In this document: positions 1-5,750 of the stretch, in pieces | Layout of the letters: each line of letters starts with the position of its first letter | Position numbering within the stretch: position 1 is the stretch's first letter | Source: Acidimicrobiia bacterium | Lineage (GTDB): Bacteria; Actinomycetota; Acidimicrobiia; Acidimicrobiales; AC-14 | DNA length: 6,203 bases | Assembly: GCA_019243595.1 (NCBI GenBank) | Contig: JAFAUA010000559.1 | Span: 1-6,203 of the forward strand | Direction: 5' to 3' | The notes under the pieces: model-generated | What the model saw: the letters and a program-made list of their open reading frames with translations, nothing else | Databases searched by the model: none | What the model was told of the DNA's origin: nothing | Translations under genes and position numbers: made by a program

Positions 1-1735
1 TCGTGGTTCCCGACTGGCTGACGGCGACGACCGCCGCGTCGGACATGTCGTCGTCCAGCTGGAAGCCCGACAGCTCCGTGGCCGGCAACGAGGTCACCGA
101 CACCGGCGTGTCGGCGAGGGCGGCCGAGAGGAACGCCGCCACCCCCTGGCCGGCGACCGCCGCCGTGCCTTGGCCGATGACGAGGATGCGGCGGATGCGA
201 CCCTCGCGCAGCCCTTCGCTAAGTGCGGGCGGTACGGCGTCGGGCCCGAGCGCGGCACGGAGCACGCCATCGCGCTCCTCGACCCGGCCCCGCAGCGTCT
301 TGCGGAACGACGAGGGCGCCTCGGTGAGCTCCTTGAGCAGGTAGTGCGGGAAGGCGCCGCGGTCGATGTCGCGGGTTGTGATCGTCGCGTGCGACAGCTC
401 GTTGTCGGCGACTGGCAGCTCGGTGCCGTCGTACGCCACGCGCGTGATGCCCTCGAGCGTCCCCGCCTTGCTGCCGTCGAGCACGAGGACCTGCCCGCGC
501 GTGCCTGAAGGCGACGGCACCTCGCCGTCCACTCGCAGGTAGGTCGACGTCATCTCGACCAATCCGTACGCCTCGCTGGCGACGATGTAGGCGTCCTCGG
601 CCAGGCCCACGTTCAACGACTGCCCACTGCCCCGCAGCGCGAGCAGCAGGTGCTCAGGGCGTCCGGCGTCATGGGCGGCGATGGCGACCGAACCGTTGAA
701 CGAAGCGACCGTGCGCCGGAAGGCGTCGTCGGGGCCGAGCCCCTCGCCGATCTGCCGGGAGACGAGAACGGGAATCACCTTGGCGTCGGTCGTGATGGCG
801 GCCGGGATCTCCAGACGCCACCGCTCCTTGAGCTCGGCAAAGTTGTCGACGTCGCCGTTGAGCACGGCCGCGACATATGGCCCGTCGGTGCGCCCGTCCT
901 CCTCGTGGTTCACGGGGTGGGCGTTGGCTTCGGAGATGATGCCGACACTCGCCCAGCGGGTGTGCCCCAGGACGGTGACCTTGGCGTCGGGCGACGCCAG
1001 TGCCAGGTGCAACAGCTCGTCGCTGCGCATGGCACCGCGCAGCGCGCGGGTGTTGTCGCCCAGTTCGCCGATCTCGGCCGCCGCTTTGTACACGAACGAG
1101 AGGTGGCCTTCGGGCGTGCGTACCGCCATCGACGTGAACAGCGGATCGTCGAGGCGGCCCTTGCTGGGCAGCGACGACACGTCGAGACCGTGTCCCTCGA
1201 CGAGCAGCTGGAGGCCCGCCGAGTCGCGGCCGCGCACCTCGAGGCGGTCGAGCGCCGAGAGTGCCACCTGCACGGCGTGCATGGCGGCGATCGCCGCCGC
1301 GCCGGCGTTCGGACCGGCCAGGTCGACGACCGCTTCAGCGGTACGCAAGCGGTCCCGGCTCACTGCCCACGCCGCGTCCTTGAGTCTGATCATCGCCTCG
1401 TTGAAGGCCTCGAGGTCGGCACCGGCGAGGCTGCAGTGCCCCGAGTCGGCCCACGCCTCCAACGCGTCGACGCCCGCGTCGACTGTGGCGAGCGCCCCCC
1501 GCAACTGCTCGACGACGTTCGGATGCTCAATGAATGCCTGCACCCCCGGCACGCCGCGCAGGGCGCGGTCAACGTCTTCGAGCACAGCGGCCGCGTCACC
1601 GATGCTTGCCGTCAGGTCCTGCCCCGTCGGCGCGGGAACCGAGGCAGCGGCCGCCGCCGCCCGCTCCACCAGCCAGCCGGGATCGGGTGCGGGCCGGGTC
1701 GCCGGCCGGGACAGGACGGCGATGATGCCGCACAT
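1..1735 (-). CDS. glmS: Glutamine-fructose-6-phosphate aminotransferase (GlmS-type), 3' end cut by window edge
   Basis: This would convert fructose-6-phosphate and glutamine to glucosamine-6-phosphate and glutamate, the entry step of UDP-GlcNAc and peptidoglycan synthesis in the cytosol. I translated 578 N-terminal residues by hand with no stop. They begin MCGII, giving the Cys2 nucleophile of class II (Ntn) amidotransferases. Further family motifs are LEVRGRDSAG (165-174), HTRWAS (258-263), EANAHP (269-274), the oxyanion NG pair (293-294) and TTDA (315-318). FPHYLLKEL (462-470) matches the linker before the isomerase half, and the first SIS domain shows GQGTA (521-525) and SQSGTT (573-578). 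The RGxDSAG motif lies near residue 28 in E. coli GlmS, so about 140 residues are inserted here, plus about 45 more before HTRW. The ATG lies 11 nt after the glmM stop with a weak AAAGG (1738-1742) just upstream. The glmM neighbour supports GlmS; a SIS-family paralogue with another substrate is possible. Confidence 0.82.
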   Translation of the reverse strand, partial: MCGIIAVLSRPATRPAPDPGWLVERAAAAAASVPAPTGQDLTASIGDAAAVLEDVDRALRGVPGVQAFIEHPNVVEQLRGALATVDAGVDALEAWADSGHCSLAGADLEAFNEAMIRLKDAAWAVSRDRLRTAEAVVDLAGPNAGAAAIAAMHAVQVALSALDRLEVRGRDSAGLQLLVEGHGLDVSSLPSKGRLDDPLFTSMAVRTPEGHLSFVYKAAAEIGELGDNTRALRGAMRSDELLHLALASPDAKVTVLGHTRWASVGIISEANAHPVNHEEDGRTDGPYVAAVLNGDVDNFAELKERWRLEIPAAITTDAKVIPVLVSRQIGEGLGPDDAFRRTVASFNGSVAIAAHDAGRPEHLLLALRGSGQSLNVGLAEDAYIVASEAYGLVEMTSTYLRVDGEVPSPSGTRGQVLVLDGSKAGTLEGITRVAYDGTELPVADNELSHATITTRDIDRGAFPHYLLKELTEAPSSFRKTLRGRVEERDGVLRAALGPDAVPPALSEGLREGRIRRILVIGQGTAAVAGQGVAAFLSAALADTPVSVTSLPATELSGFQLDDDMSDAAVVAVSQSGTT

Positions 1736-1746
1736 GGCCTTTAAGG

Positions 1747-3075
1747 CTACGGGGCCTGAGTGCCCAAAGCCGCCGCGAGCGCACCGCACAGGCGGTCGGT
1801 GGCGGCTTCGGCCTCGTCGGCGGTCGGCGCTTCGACCATCACCCGCACGACAGGCTCGGTCCCGCTCGGCCGCACCAGGACCCGGCCGCCCTGTCCCAGG
1901 TCGCTCTCGACGGCCCGCACCTCCGACCAGAAGCCATCGGCGCCCTCCAGCCCTTCGCGGTCGGCGACGCGCACGTTGCGCAGGACCTGCGGCAGCCGCT
2001 TCATCACCGAGGCCAGGTCGGCGAGGCGCCGGCCCGTGCGCGCCATCACATCGAGCACTTGGACGGCGGTCAATGTTCCGTCGCCGGTCGTCGCCATCGA
2101 GCGGAAAATCACGTGGCCCGACTGCTCGCCTCCCAACGACCAGCCGCCCTCCTCGAGGGCCTCGAGGACGTAGCGGTCGCCCACGGCCGTCTCGACGACC
2201 CGCACGCCGTGGGCCTCCATCGCCTGGCGGAAGCCGAGATTGGTCATCACCGTGACCACGACGGTGTCGTCGCGCAGACGGTTCCGCTCGCGCAGGTCGA
2301 GCGCGCATAAGGCGATGATCTGGTCGCCGTCGACCAGCTCGCCACGATGGTCGACGGCCAGCACCCGGTCGGCGTCACCATCGAGGGCGAGGCCGGCGTC
2401 GGCCCCTCGCTCGACGACCGTCTTCTGCAGCAGCTCGGGATGGGTCGAACCGCAGCCGGCGTTGATGTTCGTGCCGTCGGGCTCGTCGGAGAGGACGCCG
2501 ACGCGCGCCCCGAGCCGGCGCAACACGTCGGGAGCCACGCGATAGCCGGCGCCGTTGGCACAGTCGACGACGACGTGGAGACCGTCGAGCGTGCGGCCCT
2601 CGAGTGTCGCCACCAGCGCCTGCGCGTAGCGGTCGTCGTCGCCCGCCTCGGTGACCTTTCCGACGGACTCCGACGCCGGGGGCCCGGCGAGGATGACGTT
2701 CAGTTCTGTTTCGAGGCGCTCCTCGGTTTCGTCGGAGAGCTTGCGCCCGCCCGCCACGAAGAACTTGATGCCGTTGTCGGCGTAGGGGTTGTGGGACGCC
2801 GAGATGACAGCGGCCGACATGGCGTCGGCCGCCGACCGCCACGCCACGGCCGGCGTCGGTGCGACACCGAGCAGGGCGACGTCGGCGCCTTCGGAGGCGA
2901 GTCCCGCAGCCAGCGCGCCCTCGAGCATCGGTCCGGAGAGGCGCGTGTCGCGGCCGATGACAAAGGGGCCACCGAGCACCCGCGCCGCAGCCCGACCGAG
3001 GGCGCGTACGAGTTCAGGAGTGAGCTCGACGTTGGCGACGCCCCGGACGCCGTCGGTGCCGAACTTCAGCGTCAG
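1747..3075 (-). CDS. glmM: Phosphoglucosamine mutase GlmM, probable CTG start
   Basis: GlmM interconverts glucosamine-6-phosphate and glucosamine-1-phosphate, the step between GlmS and GlmU in UDP-GlcNAc synthesis. It belongs to the alpha-D-phosphohexomutase family, with four domains and a phosphoserine. From the CTG at 3075 the protein is 442 residues, close to the usual 445. It starts MTLKFGTDGVRG, the family N-terminal signature. The phosphoserine loop SASHNP has its serine at about residue 94. The Mg-binding DGDADR loop is at 232-237, the sugar-binding GGEQSGH at 315-321 and the phosphate-binding RPSGTEP at 402-408. There is no in-frame ATG, GTG or TTG before a GTG at 2979, and starting there would remove FGTDGVRG and the first strand. 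An AAGGG 7 nt upstream of the CTG supports it. The gap after rpsI is 10 nt, so it is co-transcribed with rpsI. A rare TTA leucine codon occurs at 2308-2310. Identity is very secure; the start is likely. Confidence 0.95.
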   Translation of the reverse strand: MTLKFGTDGVRGVANVELTPELVRALGRAAARVLGGPFVIGRDTRLSGPMLEGALAAGLASEGADVALLGVAPTPAVAWRSAADAMSAAVISASHNPYADNGIKFFVAGGRKLSDETEERLETELNVILAGPPASESVGKVTEAGDDDRYAQALVATLEGRTLDGLHVVVDCANGAGYRVAPDVLRRLGARVGVLSDEPDGTNINAGCGSTHPELLQKTVVERGADAGLALDGDADRVLAVDHRGELVDGDQIIALCALDLRERNRLRDDTVVVTVMTNLGFRQAMEAHGVRVVETAVGDRYVLEALEEGGWSLGGEQSGHVIFRSMATTGDGTLTAVQVLDVMARTGRRLADLASVMKRLPQVLRNVRVADREGLEGADGFWSEVRAVESDLGQGGRVLVRPSGTEPVVRVMVEAPTADEAEAATDRLCGALAAALGTQAP

Positions 3076-3082
3076 GAGGAGG

Positions 3083-3087
3083 CCCTT
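3083..3087 (-). promoter_or_regulatory. Ribosome binding site that decides the glmM start
   Basis: The minus-strand sequence AAGGG overlaps the TAA stop of rpsI (3086-3088) and sits 7 nt before the CTG at 3075, an ordinary Shine-Dalgarno distance. It supports the CTG as the glmM initiation codon and suggests translational coupling between rpsI and glmM. The match is partial, so this is an inference. Confidence 0.5.
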
Positions 3088-3478
3088 AGCGCTTCGAGTA
3101 CTGCGGGGCCTTGCGGGCCTTCTTCAGGCCGTACTTCTTGCTCTCCTTCTCACGGGCGTCGCGCGTGAGAAGGCCGGCCCGCTTGAGGGTGACCCGGACC
3201 TCGGGGTCGAGGTCGACGAGCGCACGGGCGATGCCGAGACGAAGGGCACCCGCCTGACCCGACGTGCCGCCGCCGTAGATCGTGGCGTCGACGTCGTACA
3301 CCTCGTTGGTGTTGGTGGCGGTGAGAGGCTCGCTCAAGATCATGCGATGCGTCTCGGTCGGGAAGTAGTCCTCGATCGGCCGGCCGTTGACGACGATCTT
3401 GCCGCTGCCCGGTCGGATGCGGACGCGGGCCACGGCCTGCTTGCGGCGACCGGTCGTCTGGACGAGGGGCTTGGGCAC
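3086..3478 (-). CDS. rpsI: 30S ribosomal protein S9 (uS9)
   Basis: S9 is a small-subunit head protein whose extended C-terminal tail reaches the anticodon stem-loop of P-site tRNA. The 130 residues match the normal bacterial length. The N-terminal [14 protein letters not shown] (about 8-21) and the middle [19 protein letters not shown] are typical of the family. The protein ends in a basic tail finishing QYSKR, the conserved tRNA-contacting end. The start is GTG, with GGAGA (3483-3487) four bases before it. Only 10 nt separate it from the rplM stop, which is the usual rplM-rpsI pairing. The expected start and end are both intact, with nothing unusual in sequence. Confidence 0.98.
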   Translation of the reverse strand: MPKPLVQTTGRRKQAVARVRIRPGSGKIVVNGRPIEDYFPTETHRMILSEPLTATNTNEVYDVDATIYGGGTSGQAGALRLGIARALVDLDPEVRVTLKRAGLLTRDAREKESKKYGLKKARKAPQYSKR

Positions 3479-3488
3479 GGTGTCTCCG

Positions 3489-3938
3489 TCAGTCTCTGGC
3501 GCGGGCGCCGGGGATCTCGAGGGGTGTGGGGGCCTGAGCCACGTGGGGGTGCTGCGGGCCGGAGTAGATCTTGAGCTTGCGCAGCATCTGGCGGCCGAGC
3601 GGGCCCTTCGGCAGCATGCCCCGGACCGCCTTGCGCACGGCCTCTTCGGGCTTGTTGGCGAGGACGTCGGCGTAGCGCTCGGTCTTCAGGCCGCCGGGAT
3701 AACCGGAGTGGCGGTACTGCAGTTTCTTGTCGGCCTTGCCGGCGGTGACGACCACCTTGGCAGCGTTCACGATGATGACGTGGTCGCCGGTGTCGACGTG
3801 GCGGGCGAACGTCGGCTTGTGCTTGCCGCGCAGCACACGCGCCACCTCGGTGGCCATGCGTCCGAGGACAAGGCCGTCGGCGTCGACGACGTGCCAGGCG
3901 CGCTGGATATCAGCTGGTTTTGGTGAGAACGTACGCAC
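3489..3938 (-). CDS. rplM: 50S ribosomal protein L13 (uL13)
   Basis: L13 is an early-assembly protein of the large subunit that binds 23S rRNA. From the GTG at 3938 it has 149 residues (E. coli 142). It starts [10 protein letters not shown], as actinobacterial L13 proteins do. Family hallmarks are [18 protein letters not shown] (37-53), [10 protein letters not shown] (75-84) and the C-terminal stretch from [10 protein letters not shown] through YSGPQHPH (108-132). The reading frame stays open upstream to about 4112, but that extension runs inside the divergent gene and resembles nothing in L13. The GTG is preceded by AAAGGA at 6 nt. It is the first gene of a leftward block with rpsI, glmM and glmS. 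A TACAAT hexamer in the 63-nt divergent spacer could be its promoter. Confidence 0.97.
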   Translation of the reverse strand: MRTFSPKPADIQRAWHVVDADGLVLGRMATEVARVLRGKHKPTFARHVDTGDHVIIVNAAKVVVTAGKADKKLQYRHSGYPGGLKTERYADVLANKPEEAVRKAVRGMLPKGPLGRQMLRKLKIYSGPQHPHVAQAPTPLEIPGARARD

Positions 3939-3944
3939 GCAGAT

Positions 3945-3950
3945 TCCTTT
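3945..3950 (-). promoter_or_regulatory. Ribosome binding site of rplM
   Basis: Minus-strand AAAGGA lies 6 nt before the GTG at 3938. It fixes the L13 start at MRTFSPKP and argues against the long upstream extension of this frame. Confidence 0.65.
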
Positions 3951-3975
3951 GCTGAAGCGTGCTGAGAACCCAGCG

Positions 3976-3981
3976 ATTGTA
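3976..3981 (-). promoter_or_regulatory. Candidate -10 element for rplM-rpsI-glmM-glmS
   Basis: On the minus strand the hexamer TACAAT, one base from the sigma-70/HrdB consensus TATAAT, lies 37 nt before the rplM GTG. That would give a short leader of about 30 nt carrying the AAAGGA ribosome binding site. I see no good -35 hexamer at 16-18 nt; the region where one would lie is the first codons and ribosome binding site of the divergent gene. It stands out as AT-rich in GC-rich surroundings. A promoter is expected here because the plus-strand gene separates rplM from truA. Confidence 0.4.
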
Positions 3982-3985
3982 GCCA

Positions 3986-3995
3986 GAAAGGAAGG
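3986..3995 (+). promoter_or_regulatory. Strong ribosome binding site of the plus-strand gene
   Basis: GAAAGGAAGG lies 6 nt before the ATG at 4002. It is the best Shine-Dalgarno match of the left half of the window. It supports the reality of the plus-strand gene and its start. No convincing plus-strand promoter hexamers were found in the 63-nt spacer; its promoter may lie inside the 5' end of rplM. Confidence 0.65.
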
Positions 3996-4001
3996 TGGCC
4001 C

Positions 4002-4592
4002 ATGTTCGTGCAGGTCATCGAGGGAAAGGCCAAGGATCCCGATCTGTGGAGGCGTCAAGGTGAGCGCTGGCTCCAGGAGCTGCAACCAGGCGCCAAGGGC
4101 TACCTGGGCCACACCGGTGGGATCACCGCCGACGGGGTCGCCATTGACGTCGCCCGCTTCGAGTCAGAGGCCGACGCCCGGGCCAACAGCGACCGCCCCG
4201 AGCAGGGCGCCTGGTGGAACGAGACCGAGAAGGCCTACGACAGCCCCGTAACCTTCACCGAGTCCTCCGACACTGAGTTGCTGTTCGGCGGCGGGTCCAA
4301 CGACGCCGGCTTCGTCCAGATCATGAAGGGGACGGTCGGGGATCCCGCCTCCTTCCGCCAGTGGGGCAAGGACCACGAGGGCGACCTCAAGAAGCTGCGC
4401 CCCGACCTCCTGGGCGGTCTCGACATCTGGCAGCCCGACGGCAGCTACATCAGCGTCGCCTACTTCACCTCGGAGGCCGAGGCCCGCAAGAACGAAGGCG
4501 CCATGGGCGACAGCCCGATGATGGGCGAGTACATGTCCCAGCACACGGGCGAGATCCAGTTCCTCGACATCACCGACCCCGTCATCGACTAG
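4002..4592 (+). CDS. Uncharacterised protein with two tandem dimeric alpha/beta-barrel-like domains
   Basis: No function can be assigned. The 196-residue protein is a tandem duplication. Residues 2-62 align with 104-164 without gaps (offset 102): FVQVIEGK against [15 protein letters not shown] against DPASFRQ, and [11 protein letters not shown] against [11 protein letters not shown]. Each copy has a strand, a helix, further strands and a helix, as expected of ferredoxin-like dimeric alpha/beta-barrel (ABM-like) domains, so one chain may fold as an internal pseudo-dimer. Between the copies are [11 protein letters not shown] (62-72) and a Gly-rich linker FGGGSNDAG (95-103). There is no signal peptide or membrane segment, and the protein is acidic, so it is probably cytosolic. 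From memory, proteins with the RFESE...[11 protein letters not shown] signature recur in actinomycetes without known role. The start is ATG with a strong ribosome binding site. It is convergent with truA and divergent from rplM. Codon use matches the GC-rich neighbours, giving no sign of recent transfer. Confidence 0.88.
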   Translation: MFVQVIEGKAKDPDLWRRQGERWLQELQPGAKGYLGHTGGITADGVAIDVARFESEADARANSDRPEQGAWWNETEKAYDSPVTFTESSDTELLFGGGSNDAGFVQIMKGTVGDPASFRQWGKDHEGDLKKLRPDLLGGLDIWQPDGSYISVAYFTSEAEARKNEGAMGDSPMMGEYMSQHTGEIQFLDITDPVID

Positions 4593-5380
4593 CTCTCATA
4601 CAGGACCTCCCACAGGCACAGGCCGTGCGGCGGTGCGGGCTGGCCGGCGGCGTGACGATCCTCGGCGGCGATGATGCCGACCATGTCGCCGGCCTTCTTC
4701 TTGCCGCGCCCGACGTCGACCATGGTGCCGACGATCGACCGCACCATCTGGTGGCAGAAGGCGCTGGCCTCGATGTCGAAGCGCAGCACGCCCTCGCCGA
4801 GATCGAGCCACCGGGCGTCGTGGACCCTGCGGATGAGGGACGCGTCAGGCTCGGGTAGGCGGCAGAACGACGAGAAGTCGTGCTCACCGATCACCGGGTC
4901 GCACGCCAACGTCAGGGCCCGAATGTCGAGCGGGGCGACGACGTGCCACGCCGTGCGGGCCAGGAAGGGGTCGGGCACCGGGCGATTGAGCACGGTGTAC
5001 CGGTAGCGACGGGCAACCGCCGACCGGCGGGCGTCGAAGGTGTTGTGGGCCTTCACGGCGTCGCGCACCACGATCGCCGGCCCCAGCATCTTGTTGAGCG
5101 ACTTCTGCAGGACTTCGAGGTCGAGGCCGAACTCCTCGGCGTCGAAGCTGACGACCTGGCCCCATGCGTGCACGCCCTTGTCGGTGCGCCCCGCGCACGT
5201 GAGCTCGACGCGGTACCCGAGGACCCTGCCGATGGCGGCGGCGAGCGTGCCGCCCACCGTCTTCACCCCGGGATGAGCGGCGAAGCCGTGGAAGCCCGAG
5301 CCGTCGTAGGCGACGGTCATCCGGACGCGCACCGGGTATTCGATCGACGACGCCGCGGTGGCGTCGTCGAACAGGGTCAC
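4589..5380 (-). CDS. truA: tRNA pseudouridine(38-40) synthase TruA
   Basis: TruA isomerises uridines 38, 39 and 40 in the anticodon stem-loop of many tRNAs. The 263 residues (E. coli 270) begin the core with MTVAYDGSGFHGF (21-33). The catalytic motif AGRTDKGVHA spans 63-72 with the nucleophile Asp67 and the conserved Arg65. FDARRSA and RYRYTV follow at 115-130, then GEHDFSSFC (165-173) and FCHQMVRSIVGTM (208-220), all typical. The GTG at 5380 lies 11 nt after the rplQ stop but has no clear ribosome binding site. A GTG at codon 17 or the ATG at codon 21 would give a more compact start and cannot be excluded. It follows rpoA and rplQ, the usual actinobacterial order. Its TAG stop lies inside the same CTAG as the stop of the opposing gene, so no terminator fits between them. 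Confidence 0.96.
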   Translation of the reverse strand: MTLFDDATAASSIEYPVRVRMTVAYDGSGFHGFAAHPGVKTVGGTLAAAIGRVLGYRVELTCAGRTDKGVHAWGQVVSFDAEEFGLDLEVLQKSLNKMLGPAIVVRDAVKAHNTFDARRSAVARRYRYTVLNRPVPDPFLARTAWHVVAPLDIRALTLACDPVIGEHDFSSFCRLPEPDASLIRRVHDARWLDLGEGVLRFDIEASAFCHQMVRSIVGTMVDVGRGKKKAGDMVGIIAAEDRHAAGQPAPPHGLCLWEVLYES

Positions 5381-5391
5381 GGGACCGGCGT

Positions 5392-5745
5392 CTAAACGAA
5401 CTCGATCTTTGCCATCGGCGCGTTGTCGCCGTGGCGGGGGCCGAGCTTGAGGATGCGCGTGTAGCCGCCCTGGCGGTCGTCGTACCGCGGGGCGATCTCC
5501 GCAAAGAGCTTGTGCGCCATCTCTTTGTCGCCGATGAAGGCGACGACCTGACGCTGATGAGCCACGCCGCCCTTCTTGGCCTTGGTGACCATCTTCTCGG
5601 CGATCGGGCGCAGGGCCTTGGCCTTGGCCTCTGTCGTGACGAGCCCCTCAGCCGCGATGAGCGACGCGACCAAGTTGCCCATCATCAGGCGCTGGTGTGC
5701 GGCGTCACCGCCGAAGCGGCGGGTCTTGCGCGGGGTGGCGGGCAT
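5392..5745 (-). CDS. rplQ: 50S ribosomal protein L17 (bL17)
   Basis: L17 is a bacterial large-subunit protein near the peptide exit tunnel. The 117 residues cover the core domain: MPATPRKTRRFGGDAAHQR at the N-terminus (the family usually shows RKLGR plus AHR), LMMGNLVASLI, then VTTEAKAKALRPIAEKMVTKAKKG (about 36-59) and the C-terminal GGYTRILKLGPRHGDNAPMAKIEFV. Many actinobacterial L17 proteins carry an extra Ala/Lys-rich C-terminal tail; this one ends directly after the core. The ATG start is 5 nt after the rpoA stop, and its ribosome binding site is embedded in the last rpoA codons, consistent with tight translational coupling in the alpha operon. Confidence 0.97.
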   Translation of the reverse strand: MPATPRKTRRFGGDAAHQRLMMGNLVASLIAAEGLVTTEAKAKALRPIAEKMVTKAKKGGVAHQRQVVAFIGDKEMAHKLFAEIAPRYDDRQGGYTRILKLGPRHGDNAPMAKIEFV

Positions 5746-5750
5746 CGGAG

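Noticed and set aside
650..2255. Two long plus-strand open frames (650-1744 and 681-2255)
   Set aside because: They are antisense to glmS and glmM, which carry all their family motifs on the minus strand. Their translations are Arg/Pro/Ser-rich low-complexity shadows typical of GC-rich DNA.
1747..2979. glmM starting at the GTG at 2979 (410 residues)
   Set aside because: This would lose the conserved FGTDGVRG motif encoded just upstream in frame; the CTG at 3075 with its own ribosome binding site fits the family better.
3939..4112. Upstream extension of the rplM frame giving a 207-residue protein
   Set aside because: The extra residues do not resemble L13 and lie antisense to the plus-strand gene. 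The GTG at 3938 with AAAGGA at 6 nt gives the normal L13 start.
4164..4544. Minus-strand open frame of 126 codons inside the plus-strand gene
   Set aside because: It is Val/Gly/Leu-rich with no recognisable motif. The plus-strand frame has an internal repeat, a strong ribosome binding site and a full-length open frame, so this is the shadow.
4593..4660. GC-rich inverted-repeat-like stretch after the plus-strand stop as a terminator
   Set aside because: It lies in truA coding sequence, pairs only weakly and has no T-run, so an intrinsic terminator is not supported.
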